From positions 3,224,001-3,288,000 of the forward strand of contig NZ_CP093443.1 of NCBI RefSeq assembly GCF_026168515.1: a stretch of 64,000 bases of DNA. Reading direction: 5' to 3'. The notes beneath the pieces were generated by a model. The model worked only from the letters and a program-made list of their open reading frames with translations. It was not told where the DNA came from and ran no database searches. Position numbers and translations under genes: made by a program. How positions within the stretch are numbered: position 1 is the stretch's first letter; every line of letters begins with the position of its first letter. The stretch comes from Brevibacterium spongiae. GTDB lineage: Bacteria; Actinomycetota; Actinomycetes; Actinomycetales; Brevibacteriaceae. Below are positions 25,217-33,760 of this stretch, one piece after another.

Positions 25217-27370
25217 ATGAGTACAGAAGATCGACCGATCATTCCGGGCAAACCCGGTTCCCGCACTCCGGACTTCGAGGAGCCGACGACGCCGCGAGAG
25301 CCGTTGCCGCCGAAGCCCGATCAGAGCGGTCCGAAGCCGACGTCACCCACAGGGGCGCCCAGTCGCGACGAGCAGGAGGACCAGGCCCAACAGGGCAGCT
25401 GGCTGACCACTGCCCAGGGCGCCCGGCTCTATGACACGAACCATTCGCTCAAGGCGGGTTCCCGTGGACCGACCCTGCTGCAGGACCACCACCTGCGGGA
25501 GAAGATCACCCACTTCGACCATGAGCGCATCCCCGAACGTGTCGTCCACGCGCGCGGTTCTGCCGCCCACGGCACGTTCATCTCCTACGGCAATGCCGCG
25601 ACCATCACGAAGGCGGCCTTCCTCGCCCCCGACGTCGAGACGGAGGTTTTCACCCGCTTCTCCTCGGTCGTCGGCTCGCGCGGCTCGGCCGACGCCGTCC
25701 GCGACACCCGGGGCTTCGCGACGAAGTTCTATACGAGGGACGGTGTGTTCGACCTCGTCGGCAACAACATCCCGGTGTTCTTCATCCAGGATGCGATCAA
25801 GTTCCCCGACATCGTCCATGCGGCCAAACCGCACCCGGACCGTGAGATCCCGCAGGCGCAGAGCGCTCACGACACCTTCTGGGACTTCGTGTCCCTGCAC
25901 ACCGAGGCGACTCATCACACGATGTGGCAGATGTCCGATCGGGGCATCCCCCGCTCCTTCCGGATGATGGAGGGCTTCGGGATCCACACCTTCCGAACCG
26001 AGAACTCCGCCGGAGAGACCTCCCTGGTGAAGTTCCACTGGAAGCCGAAGGCCGGTGTGCATTCGCTCATCTGGGAGGAGGCCCAGATGGTCAACGGCGT
26101 CGATCCGGACTTCCATCGCCGGGACCTCGCCGACGCCATCGAGGCCGGAGCATGCCCGCAGTGGGAACTCGGCGTCCAGGTCTTCCCCGACGACCCCCAT
26201 GAGACCTTCGAGGGAATCGACCTGCTCGATCCGACGAAGATCGTGCCCGAGGAGCTCGCACCCGTACAGCCGCTGGGAATGCTCACGCTCAACCGCAATC
26301 CCAGCAACTTCTTCGATGAGACCGAGCAGGTGGCGTTCCACCCCGGGCATGTGGTCCCGGGCATCGACATCACCGACGATCCGCTGCTCCAAGGGCGGCT
26401 GTTCTCCTATCTCGACACCCAGCTCACCCGACTGGGCGGGCCGAACTTCTCTCAGCTCCCGATCAACCGTCCGCACTGCCCGGTCAACGACATGTTCCGC
26501 GACGGAATGCACCAGACTGCCGACCATCGCGGCACCGCACCGTACAAGCCGAATTCGCTCGACGGCGGCAACCCGTTCCCTGCCGAGCAGACCGACGAGC
26601 ATACGTTCGTCGAAATCGCCCACGAGATTCCGGCGTCGAAGAAGGAACGCCGTTCGCCGGAGTCCTTCGACGACCACTATTCCCAGCCGCGCATGTTCTG
26701 GCTCAGCCTCACCCCCGTCGAACAGCAGCACCTCGCCGATGCCTTCACCTTCGAGCTCGGCAAATGCTACGAGGAGACGATCCGGGAGCGCGAGGTCGCT
26801 GTGCTCGCCTGCATCGACTCGGAGCTTGCCCGCATGGTCGCCGAGGGGCTGGGTCTCGAGGCCCCTGCGGCTCAGACGCCGCCGCGCAGCGATATCGAAC
26901 CGAGCCCGGCACTGTCCCAGGTGGGGAAGCGCTGGCCGGTCGACGGGCGCAAGATCGGCATCGTCACCGGCAGTGGGACCGACCCCGAGCAGGTCATCCG
27001 CGCCTACGACCGCATCGCCGAGGCGGGAATGGTCCCCATCACGATCGCTCCGGTGGGTGGACGCATCACCTCCGGCGAGCGGAGCGTCGCCGTCGAGCGG
27101 ACATACCTGACCGTGGCCTCGAGCGAACTCGACGCCTTCTTCTTCGCCGATGGTGCCGAGCTGACCACCGAGATCGAGCTCCTGATCACGGAAGCGTGGC
27201 GTCATCTCAAGTTCATCGCCGCCAGCGGAGACTCCTGCACCATGATGGAGAAGTACGGCATCACGGCCGACGACCCCGGAGTGTACTGCAAAGATGACCT
27301 CGAAACGGCGCTCTCGCAGCTGCAGGAGGGGCTGAGCGAGCACCGAGCTTGGGCCCGGGTCGAGGCCTGA
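25217..27370 (+). CDS. katE: large-subunit heme catalase, KatE/HPII type
   Basis: Decomposes hydrogen peroxide. At 717 aa it is a clade 2 catalase: the N-terminal arm, the distal His in VVHARGSAAHG, the Asn in GNNIPVFFIQDAIKFPD, and the proximal Tyr in RLFSYLDTQLTRLG. The extra C-terminal flavodoxin/class I amidotransferase-like domain is about residues 565-717 (KIGIVTGSGTDPEQV). GAGGAGACACC precedes the ATG. The C-terminal domain is non-catalytic in known HPII enzymes. It ends about 120 bases before the tail of the convergent gas-vesicle operon. Confidence 0.96.
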   Translation: MSTEDRPIIPGKPGSRTPDFEEPTTPREPLPPKPDQSGPKPTSPTGAPSRDEQEDQAQQGSWLTTAQGARLYDTNHSLKAGSRGPTLLQDHHLREKITHFDHERIPERVVHARGSAAHGTFISYGNAATITKAAFLAPDVETEVFTRFSSVVGSRGSADAVRDTRGFATKFYTRDGVFDLVGNNIPVFFIQDAIKFPDIVHAAKPHPDREIPQAQSAHDTFWDFVSLHTEATHHTMWQMSDRGIPRSFRMMEGFGIHTFRTENSAGETSLVKFHWKPKAGVHSLIWEEAQMVNGVDPDFHRRDLADAIEAGACPQWELGVQVFPDDPHETFEGIDLLDPTKIVPEELAPVQPLGMLTLNRNPSNFFDETEQVAFHPGHVVPGIDITDDPLLQGRLFSYLDTQLTRLGGPNFSQLPINRPHCPVNDMFRDGMHQTADHRGTAPYKPNSLDGGNPFPAEQTDEHTFVEIAHEIPASKKERRSPESFDDHYSQPRMFWLSLTPVEQQHLADAFTFELGKCYEETIREREVAVLACIDSELARMVAEGLGLEAPAAQTPPRSDIEPSPALSQVGKRWPVDGRKIGIVTGSGTDPEQVIRAYDRIAEAGMVPITIAPVGGRITSGERSVAVERTYLTVASSELDAFFFADGAELTTEIELLITEAWRHLKFIAASGDSCTMMEKYGITADDPGVYCKDDLETALSQLQEGLSEHRAWARVEA

Positions 27371-27490
27371 GACACTGCATGCCATTGCTGAAGGAAAGGT
27401 GACGTCGCCGGTAGCGGGAAGCCCAGGAATCCGGCTCACAGCTCGTCGATGCGCCCGGAGGCATCGAGGACCGGAGCAGGATACGGTGTC

Positions 27491-29128
27491 TCAGTCGCCC
27501 CGCACAGGGCTGACTCCCGAGGCCTGATCGTAGACAGCCCGATCCCGGCGGAACGCGCGGCTCCGAGCATAGCTGTGCACAGTGTCGAGCACTTCACGTT
27601 GGTGTTCTGCCTTCTGCGCGAAACCACGGAACTGTTCGGCATCCAGGCCGAGTGCCTCGGCGTTGCCCTCAAGCGTCTGCCACATTCCCAGCTTGCCGAT
27701 GACCGCGCTGCGCATCAGCTCCGCTTCGAGCACGAGGGTCATGGGCGAGCGTTTGAGCAGCGAGCCGTTGCTCTTGAGCCTGCCGACCCGTTCGCCGACC
27801 CACGACACAGCCTCGGCGAGAGAACGGCGCCGAAAACCGAGCTCGCCGATGAGGTGCCGCACGTAGAGATGCTCTCCGCGGATCTCCGCGGCCAGCTCGG
27901 ACAGGGCTGCGAAGACGGGAGTGTCGATGAAGTCGGCCGCCATCCGTTCGATCCTCTCCGCGCCGGCGGTGGCCCCGGTGAGATGGTCGCTGAGATAGAG
28001 ACCTAGGAGGTCCATGTCGACGTGCTCGTCCGCACCCGGTGCGTCGTGCCCGCGGCTCGTATCGTCCGTTGCCCGCAGGCGCGTATGTTCGACATCGCGT
28101 GGACGCAGCGGGACGGAGGCGGCACCCTCGCCGTCGGCCATGCCTTTGAGCAGTTCGCGCGCGGCGTCCATGGCACTGTACTCCGGCTCCCAGCCGAGTT
28201 CCCGGCGTGCGCGGCCGTTGTCCATCAGCGGCACGTGCAGGCCCATGTCCAGCCATCCGGCATCGGCGGCGACCAGTGAGCTGCTATGGCCCATGCCCAG
28301 AGCCGCGCGCACTGCGCCGTTCGGCACCGGGATGTGCCTGCCGTGGTCGAGCAGTTCGGCCAGATCCTTCGGATGGAGGACATCATCGGCGCAGATGTTG
28401 AAGGCGCCCGAACGGCGACGGAGGACACTGGCGACATAGGCACGGGCGACATCGGTCGAGTGGACGGCTTGGACGCCGCGCAGTCCCGCAGGCAGTGGAA
28501 GGAACGGCAGTCGGCCCGCGCGCAGCAGCTGGACGGGCATCCAGGTTCCCAGGAAATAGCGCTGGATCTCCGAGGCGGCAGGGGCACCGAAGATGAGCGC
28601 AGGACGCAGTCGGGTCACGGTGATCTCGGGGTGGTCGGCGCAGAAGTCGTCGAGCACGCGTTCCTGGGCGGCTTTGTCCACACTGTAGTGGGAAGAGCGG
28701 ATCCCCTCGGTCGGCCATTCCTCATCGCGCTTGTCCATGCTGTCATCGGGAGAGTAGGCGCCGACCGAGGACGCCACGACGAGATGTGGGACGCCGGCCG
28801 CCGCGACGGCTGCGGCCACACGGGCCGTGCCGTCGACGTTGACGCGTCGGAGCAGGTCCCGGTCGCTGTTGGGCTGGATCAGCCAGGCCAGATGGATGAC
28901 GGCGTCGGCACCGGTCAGCGCTTCTGTGAGATCGCGGTGGGCCGTGCTCTCGCTGCTCGCGGCGGCGATGTCGATCGATCTCCATTCGCATCCGGAATAC
29001 GGTTCGGCCTCGGTGTCGGGCATCCGTCTGGAGATCCCCAGCACCGAGGTGATTTCGGGCATGCGCCCGAGCACGTCGAGGACCGCTGTGCCGACGTTGC
29101 CGGTGGCTCCGATGACTGCGACTCTCAT
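27491..29128 (-). CDS. NAD-dependent epimerase fused to a helical ferritin-like domain
   Basis: Last gene of the gas-vesicle operon, 545 aa. Residues 1-320 are an extended SDR: MRVAVIGATGNVGTAVL at the N-terminus, DAVIHLAWLIQPN, and Ser with Y-x-x-x-K in SSHYSVDKAAQERVL. After a charged linker, residues about 370-545 form an all-helical block (MDLLGLYLSDHLTGATAGAE; EAVSWVGERVGRLKSNGSLLKRSP) that elsewhere in actinobacteria occurs as a stand-alone ferritin-like protein of unknown function. The ATG overlaps the stop of the gvpF/L gene (29125-29128), so it is co-translated. A role in vesicles is inferred only from position. Confidence 0.78.
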   Translation of the reverse strand: MRVAVIGATGNVGTAVLDVLGRMPEITSVLGISRRMPDTEAEPYSGCEWRSIDIAAASSESTAHRDLTEALTGADAVIHLAWLIQPNSDRDLLRRVNVDGTARVAAAVAAAGVPHLVVASSVGAYSPDDSMDKRDEEWPTEGIRSSHYSVDKAAQERVLDDFCADHPEITVTRLRPALIFGAPAASEIQRYFLGTWMPVQLLRAGRLPFLPLPAGLRGVQAVHSTDVARAYVASVLRRRSGAFNICADDVLHPKDLAELLDHGRHIPVPNGAVRAALGMGHSSSLVAADAGWLDMGLHVPLMDNGRARRELGWEPEYSAMDAARELLKGMADGEGAASVPLRPRDVEHTRLRATDDTSRGHDAPGADEHVDMDLLGLYLSDHLTGATAGAERIERMAADFIDTPVFAALSELAAEIRGEHLYVRHLIGELGFRRRSLAEAVSWVGERVGRLKSNGSLLKRSPMTLVLEAELMRSAVIGKLGMWQTLEGNAEALGLDAEQFRGFAQKAEHQREVLDTVHSYARSRAFRRDRAVYDQASGVSPVRGD

Positions 29129-29973
29129 GTTGTCTCGCCCTGCGGGTTCGGCGTCGGCGAGTCTGGTGCAGAGCTGCTCGGGTTCCGCTCCTCGCTGATG
29201 GAGACGTCGGCGAAGGAATACGGCGGCCACGGGCCGAGGAAGCGGATGGACAGAGCGGGCTGGGCCTTCTTGAGCGCGGTGAGCTCGGCTCCCAGTGCCG
29301 TGGCGTCTGTGCTTTTCACCAGGCATGAGGCCATGATCACCGGTGTCAATCCACTTTCGCGGCTCGTGGAGCGGTGTTCCTCGATGTCGAGGCAGTGGGC
29401 GGCGATCCTGGCCCTGATCTCGGGGTAGATCCTGTCGGCCGCTCGATCGACGATCTCCTTCTCCGTCTTCTCCAGTCGCTTCTCGAGCAGTCGGCGCACT
29501 CCTGCAGGACGGCTCTCCGTCTCCGTCCTCATTTCGCCGACCTCTGCGTCGACCTCCTCGAGCAGGCCTCCGTCCAGGAAGATTTCGACTCGCAGCTCGG
29601 AGGTGTCGCACAGCTCCTCGAGTCGTCTCGACAGCATCACCGCGGAGTCGTCGAGCCAATGTTCGAGCTGTTGGGTCGCCGTCGCCTCGGTCTCGGGATC
29701 CGAGCGGACGATGACGTTGAAGGAGACCGGGAGAAGGGCCGGTGAGTTCTGCCAGGCATCATCGATGACTTCGCTGTGTTCGAGCACCCACCGACGCACG
29801 GAATCGTCCGGCCCGTCGAAGGGACCTCGGGTGTGGCGGTGGACCACGGCCCTCGGGCCGGTGTCGCGTCCGACCATGTGGAGCGCGGAACCGTCGATGC
29901 CCGTGACGGCAGGAGCGTAGTCGTCGCCGGCGACGATGGCGTAGACGTAGAGCATGTCACCCTCGGCGTTCAT
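29125..29973 (-). CDS. gvpL: gas vesicle protein GvpL/GvpF family (second copy)
   Basis: A 282-aa member of the GvpF/GvpL family that helps nucleate vesicle assembly. The N-terminus is MLYVYAIVAGDDYAPAV; the centre contains ALLPVSFNVIV, and LEHWLDDSAVMLSRRLEEL precedes the alpha/beta second domain that ends LSIRFLGPWPPYSFADV. A coiled-coil insertion of about 60 charged residues lies in the middle. The ATG at 29973 overlaps the gvpK stop; a longer frame extends 10 codons upstream. Assigned L rather than F because another copy lies next to gvpA. Confidence 0.9.
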   Translation of the reverse strand: MNAEGDMLYVYAIVAGDDYAPAVTGIDGSALHMVGRDTGPRAVVHRHTRGPFDGPDDSVRRWVLEHSEVIDDAWQNSPALLPVSFNVIVRSDPETEATATQQLEHWLDDSAVMLSRRLEELCDTSELRVEIFLDGGLLEEVDAEVGEMRTETESRPAGVRRLLEKRLEKTEKEIVDRAADRIYPEIRARIAAHCLDIEEHRSTSRESGLTPVIMASCLVKSTDATALGAELTALKKAQPALSIRFLGPWPPYSFADVSISEERNPSSSAPDSPTPNPQGETT

Positions 29974-30293
29974 TCGACGCCCTTTCCATTCTCCTCGGCC
30001 CATCTGGCCGGATTGATGAGCTTGTCGACGACTTCATCGACGACATCGTCGAGGCCTCGGTGCAGATCGTCGACGGAACCTGTGATCCCGTGTTGGTCCT
30101 TGATCTGATCCATCGCCTCATCGAGTTCGAGGAGAGCCTCGCCGAGGCGGTTCTGTTCGTCCTCGGTGAGGTCCCCGCCTTCCATCCGGCGCACCGCTTG
30201 GGTCTCGAGGGCTTCCTGGATCACCTCGACGAGGGTGACGACGAGTGTGAGAACCCCGTGTTTGAGGCTCTCCTCGTTGACATTGAGCGTCAT
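29970..30293 (-). CDS. gvpK: gas vesicle protein GvpK
   Basis: A 107-aa helical protein with the GvpK core KHGVLTLVVTLVEVIQEALE near residue 11, then VRRMEGGDLTEDEQNRLGEAL, and a second helical half ending LINPARWAEE. GvpK is required for vesicle formation in known clusters but its role is not defined. It overlaps its neighbours on both sides by ATGA. Confidence 0.92.
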   Translation of the reverse strand: MTLNVNEESLKHGVLTLVVTLVEVIQEALETQAVRRMEGGDLTEDEQNRLGEALLELDEAMDQIKDQHGITGSVDDLHRGLDDVVDEVVDKLINPARWAEENGKGVE

Positions 30294-31288
30294 GATGCTG
30301 CTCCTTCTTCGGCGCGTTCGTCGGGGTTGCGGCCTGGTGAAATGGTGGCCTCGAGCGGCGCGGAACGCCTGTCACCGGGCCCGGTCCGCCACTCGTCGAG
30401 TCCGGCGAACCATGCGCCGGCGTCGTCTGCGGCCAGGGTGATGGTCGAGTCCGCGGTCTCGAGGATGAGGACCCGCCGTTCGTCGGTCGGGTTGCTGCGC
30501 TCCTCGCGGCGGATGTCTAGCAGCTGCTCGGGTGGGATCCTCACTCGTGCGCGCCCGTCCATCGGCGACCTCCAGGTCAGTTCCGTGTTCGAAAGCTGCG
30601 CCTGCCCGCCGCGCCACGTGCTCCCGGACGACAGGGTCTCGAGAAACCACATCCGACCCTCTCGCAGAGGCCGGTCCTCCGCCGTCGTCGCCTCCGGAGT
30701 CGAGGATGGGGCGCCGTCGGTCCGGTCGAGCCGAGCCTGGACCAGGGAGATGAGGCGATCGGGCTCGAGGGCCGAAAGGATCGCCTCGGTGCCGTCGTTG
30801 AGCCCGACGAGGATGCGCGTGCGCTCTTCACCTCCGATGGAGGGCTCGCGCAGCGCGGAGACCGAGGCGATCGCGTCCAGGCGCGTCTGCCATAGTGTCT
30901 CTGCAGGGTCACGTCGATGGATGATGAGACGCTGGGTGGTGAGATAGGCGCTGCCGGGCCGCCACGTCCGATAGAAGTTGTCCTGATAGTGCCCTCCGGC
31001 CATCTTGGCGAGGATCTCCTCGTCGGCGGCCAGCGGCAGATGTGTGCGGACGGCTCTCTGCACCCACTCTCGGGTGTCGCGGTCCCACTGCTGCATCATC
31101 CCGTACTCGATCATCGTCTCGATCCCCGCGATCGTGGCGCGCAGATTGATTCCGATGAGCGGGATGTCCGACACCGAGATGATGAGGTCGAGGTTGAGAT
31201 GGACGCCCTTGTTGAGAAGCACTTCGATGAGGTCGGGCAGAGTCGCTCGCGGGTCGCGTGTGGGCTGCATGATCGCGTCTCCGGGCAT
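30290..31288 (-). CDS. GvpA/J-like protein with two PH-like domains
   Basis: A 332-aa protein. Residues about 17-62 are a GvpA/J/S-type shell motif (LPDLIEVLLNKGVHLNLDLI; SVSDIPLIGINLRATIAGIE). After a helical spacer come two beta-rich segments, each followed by a helix. The first is about 110-200 (WRPGSAYLTTQRLIIHRRD; RILVGLNDGTEAILSAL) and the second about 215-305 (RGGQAQLSNTELTW; RRVLILETADSTITLAADD). Both have the strand pattern of bacterial PH/GRAM-like domains. Such an extension of a vesicle shell-type protein is not one I recognise. Start at 31288, seven bases after the upstream stop. Confidence 0.72.
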   Translation of the reverse strand: MPGDAIMQPTRDPRATLPDLIEVLLNKGVHLNLDLIISVSDIPLIGINLRATIAGIETMIEYGMMQQWDRDTREWVQRAVRTHLPLAADEEILAKMAGGHYQDNFYRTWRPGSAYLTTQRLIIHRRDPAETLWQTRLDAIASVSALREPSIGGEERTRILVGLNDGTEAILSALEPDRLISLVQARLDRTDGAPSSTPEATTAEDRPLREGRMWFLETLSSGSTWRGGQAQLSNTELTWRSPMDGRARVRIPPEQLLDIRREERSNPTDERRVLILETADSTITLAADDAGAWFAGLDEWRTGPGDRRSAPLEATISPGRNPDERAEEGAAS

Positions 31289-31295
31289 GGTCGCC

Positions 31296-31781
31296 TCAGC
31301 GGTCGTCGCCGGGAGAGCCGGCGGCGGGAGTGCCTGCGTCGGCGGATGAGCCGGCGGCTTGCTCCGCGGAGGTGTCACCGTCGTCCGCGGAGTTCAGCTG
31401 CGCCGGCTCACCGGCCTCGATCCGCTTCGAACGCGCACTCTGCCACCCGCACCAGGGGCAGTAGTCGTTCATCAGCTGCGCGAGTGCGGAGCGCTTCCCG
31501 CACTCGGGGCAGGTGTCCTTCTGCTCGACTGCTTCCTTCCATGCGACGGTCTCCCGGTCCGTGCCCGCGGGAAAGTCCAGACCGTAGCGGGCCGCGGTCT
31601 CGAAGGAGGCCAGGGCGGCCCTGATCCGGATTCCCAGCAGCTCGACACCGGCCACGGAGACCATGATGTCCGCGTTGAGAACCAGACCTTTGTCCAGCAG
31701 CGTCTCCACGACGTGCAGCAGCGTGCCCTCCTGGCTGCGCTGCGGCTGCATCGCATCGTTCGGCTGATTCATGATGCTCAT
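31296..31781 (-). CDS. GvpJ-like protein with C-terminal zinc ribbon
   Basis: A 161-aa protein. Residues about 15-60 carry the GvpA/J motif (LLHVVETLLDKGLVLNADIM; SVAGVELLGIRIRAALASFE). This is followed near 85-110 by a four-cysteine ribbon CPECGKRSALAQL...YCPWCGW (two C-x-x-C pairs) and a disordered Ala/Asp-rich tail. GvpJ is a minor shell component in other clusters. The zinc ribbon is an unusual addition and could dock the vesicle on a partner (inference). Start at 31781 is chosen from the position of the conserved domain; the site before it (AAGGGCG) is weak. Confidence 0.75.
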   Translation of the reverse strand: MSIMNQPNDAMQPQRSQEGTLLHVVETLLDKGLVLNADIMVSVAGVELLGIRIRAALASFETAARYGLDFPAGTDRETVAWKEAVEQKDTCPECGKRSALAQLMNDYCPWCGWQSARSKRIEAGEPAQLNSADDGDTSAEQAAGSSADAGTPAAGSPGDDR

Positions 31782-31794
31782 ATCGCCCTTTCGA

Positions 31795-32289
31795 TCACTC
31801 GCTCGGCCGGCCGCGAACGTAGCGATCCTTCCTGTCATAGGCCATGAGCTCACCGTCCGCATCGAGCTCGACCTCGTACTCGGCCAGCAGATCCGCGCTG
31901 TCGGGAATGCGTCGGGATTCCACGACCTCCAGACGCACGGACCAGCGGTCGTCCTTCCACCTCGTGCCGACCACGGACTCCGGAGGCCTGCCGGTGAGGG
32001 TGCTGAACTGCTCAATCGCCCTCTTCACCGCGCTGACCGCAGAGATCCTCTGACCGGTCGCGCTGTGAGACCGACTCTCCGAGCGCGAGGACGACTTCGC
32101 CTTCTCAGATGACGAGGACGTCGCCTTCTCGCGTGAGGAAGACGCCGATGAGGACGACCGGCGGGACGTCCCGCCGCTCGTGCGCTCCTTCTCAACCGGC
32201 TTCCTGGCGCGCTTCGTGGTCGTGCCTCCATCGTCTGCAGAGCTGCCCTCTGCTCTCGACTCTTCGTTCGCTGTCGACTCTTCGCTCAT
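31795..32289 (-). CDS. gvpO: gas vesicle protein GvpO
   Basis: A 164-aa protein whose C-terminal half is GvpO: SAVKRAIEQFSTLTGRPPESV, then WSVRLEVVESRRIPDSADLLAEYEVELDADG (quoted in parts of the block about 90-145) and YDRKDRYVRG. The N-terminal 80 residues are disordered and Ser/Lys-rich. GvpO is essential in haloarchaeal and actinobacterial clusters. ATGA overlap with gvpG. Confidence 0.92.
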   Translation of the reverse strand: MSEESTANEESRAEGSSADDGGTTTKRARKPVEKERTSGGTSRRSSSSASSSREKATSSSSEKAKSSSRSESRSHSATGQRISAVSAVKRAIEQFSTLTGRPPESVVGTRWKDDRWSVRLEVVESRRIPDSADLLAEYEVELDADGELMAYDRKDRYVRGRPSE

Positions 32290-32537
32290 CGGTCCTCCTC
32301 GGTTCTGCGCCGACGGCCCTCGAGCAGTCGTCCGACGAGCTCACGCTCGAGGGCATCGGCTTCGTCATCACTGATCGATCCGCGTTCGCGTGCCCCGGCG
32401 ACCTCTTCCAGCTGACGCCGAATGGCACCGGGATCGAAATAGCGCTTCTCGGCTTCTCCTCTGACCTGCTCGGCGACCCATACGGTTCCCTTGAGCGGTG
32501 CCAAGGGAGCACCGAAGACTGCTGACAGAAGTCCCAT
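32286..32537 (-). CDS. gvpG: gas vesicle protein GvpG
   Basis: An 83-aa helical protein: GLLSAVFGAPLAPLKGTVWVAEQ at the start (quoted as family motif in part), then RYFDPGAIRRQLEEVAGARERG, and an acidic-basic coiled C-terminus. This is the usual size and order for GvpG, an accessory assembly protein. It lies 8 bases after the gvpF stop and overlaps gvpO. Confidence 0.9.
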   Translation of the reverse strand: MGLLSAVFGAPLAPLKGTVWVAEQVRGEAEKRYFDPGAIRRQLEEVAGARERGSISDDEADALERELVGRLLEGRRRRTEEDR

Positions 32538-32545
32538 GACGTCAC

Positions 32546-33298
32546 CTACATCTCGGGGACGAAGTCGTAGGGTGCCTGCGGTCCGATCAGCCGGAATCTC
32601 ATCCGCTCCCGGTTCGCCTCCGCCAACTCCTCGATGACGGAGTCGAACTCGTCGATGGCGTCCCTGCGAACCAGCACCGCCACCTCGGCGACGTCCTCGG
32701 CCTGGCCGACTTCCCGCATCGCCGTCTCGACTGTCGCGGAGCGGATCTGCTCGAGTATCGGAGGAGCTTCGGTCCTTCTCCAGCTCTCCATCGTCGTGAC
32801 CACGATCTCTCCGAGCCGGATACGTTCGTTCCTCGTCTCGTCTTCGCTCGTGCCGCTGATCCTCTCCCTCAGCTCGGCGACCTCGGGGTTACCGCTGACG
32901 ATCTCCCGCAGTATCGCGTCGCGGTCGAAGCTGATCCTCAGGGTGAACTGCGTGCACCCTGCCAACTGGTCGAGCGCCTCGGCGAAGACGTCCGCCTGCG
33001 GAGCCAGCACCTGTTCGGCGATATCGGCCCCTCCGGGGACGACGGTGCCGAATGCGAGCGGCAACACCGGTTGCTTCTCGGCCAGCTCGTCGAGGACGAC
33101 GCTGTGGTTCTGCAGAGCTTCGGGAGTGCCCAGCATCCCACTGTCCGCGAGTTCCGTGACCACGGCCGCAACCGCCCCGGACTCGACGAGAGCGAGGGCA
33201 TTGCCCTGCACCCCGTCGGGCCCGGTCGGCAGCTCGGCACCGGCGCGTACGATCCCGTACAGATACCAATCTGCCAAGGGTGCGCCTTCTTCACTCAT
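32546..33298 (-). CDS. gvpF: gas vesicle protein GvpF
   Basis: A 250-aa GvpF/L family protein: [14 protein letters not shown] at the start, [38 protein letters not shown], and the C-terminal [16 protein letters not shown]. GvpF is the accessory protein thought to bind GvpA subunits before assembly. Position directly after gvpA with an ATGA overlap (33295-33298) supports the F assignment. Confidence 0.93.
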   Translation of the reverse strand: MSEEGAPLADWYLYGIVRAGAELPTGPDGVQGNALALVESGAVAAVVTELADSGMLGTPEALQNHSVVLDELAEKQPVLPLAFGTVVPGGADIAEQVLAPQADVFAEALDQLAGCTQFTLRISFDRDAILREIVSGNPEVAELRERISGTSEDETRNERIRLGEIVVTTMESWRRTEAPPILEQIRSATVETAMREVGQAEDVAEVAVLVRRDAIDEFDSVIEELAEANRERMRFRLIGPQAPYDFVPEM

Positions 33299-33729
33299 TC
33301 GGACTCCGAGGAGTTGCGCGCCGGGCGTTTGGTCCGGCGACGTGATTTCTCCTGACTCGAACTCTCGCCCGAGTCGTCATCGGAGTCGTCCGAGGTGAGG
33401 GCGTCCTTGATGCCTTCCACAGCTCCCTGTGTCTTGCCCTTGGAGCCGTTCTCCATCATTCCGCCCATCATCTCCGGCAGGTCGCGTCCGCCCTGCTGTG
33501 TCAGATCGAGCCGGTTCGTCGCCTCGGCGAAGCGCAGATAGGTGTCCACGCTGGCGATGACGATGCGTGCGTCGATCGTGAGGACCTCGATCCCCACCAG
33601 GGAGACGCGTACGTATGCATCGATGACCAGGCCCTTGTCGAGGATGATCTCGATGACGTCTGCAAGCGAACTCGACGACGGACGGTCGACGTAGCTGCCG
33701 CGTGAACGTTCAACAGTGCTGGTGCTCAT
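33295..33729 (-). CDS. gvpA: gas vesicle structural protein GvpA
   Basis: The main shell subunit. Residues about 20-70 match GvpA closely ([20 protein letters not shown], then [23 protein letters not shown]). A 70-residue tail, unusually long and ending in acidic and basic runs ([21 protein letters not shown]), follows the family domain and could decorate the outside of the shell or recruit partners. Total 144 aa against about 70-90 for many GvpA proteins. Confidence 0.9.
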   Translation of the reverse strand: MSTSTVERSRGSYVDRPSSSSLADVIEIILDKGLVIDAYVRVSLVGIEVLTIDARIVIASVDTYLRFAEATNRLDLTQQGGRDLPEMMGGMMENGSKGKTQGAVEGIKDALTSDDSDDDSGESSSQEKSRRRTKRPARNSSESE

Positions 33730-33760
33730 TGTTCTTGCCTACTTCCCAATCGGAGGACGC

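Noticed and set aside
25343-27439. A 698-codon open frame on the minus strand opposite the catalase gene
   Set aside because: It is antisense to a full-length, clearly recognisable catalase, has no family similarity, and reflects high-GC third-position bias.
28286-29428. A 380-codon plus-strand frame across the end of the gas-vesicle operon
   Set aside because: Antisense to the epimerase fusion and gvpL genes, no family match.
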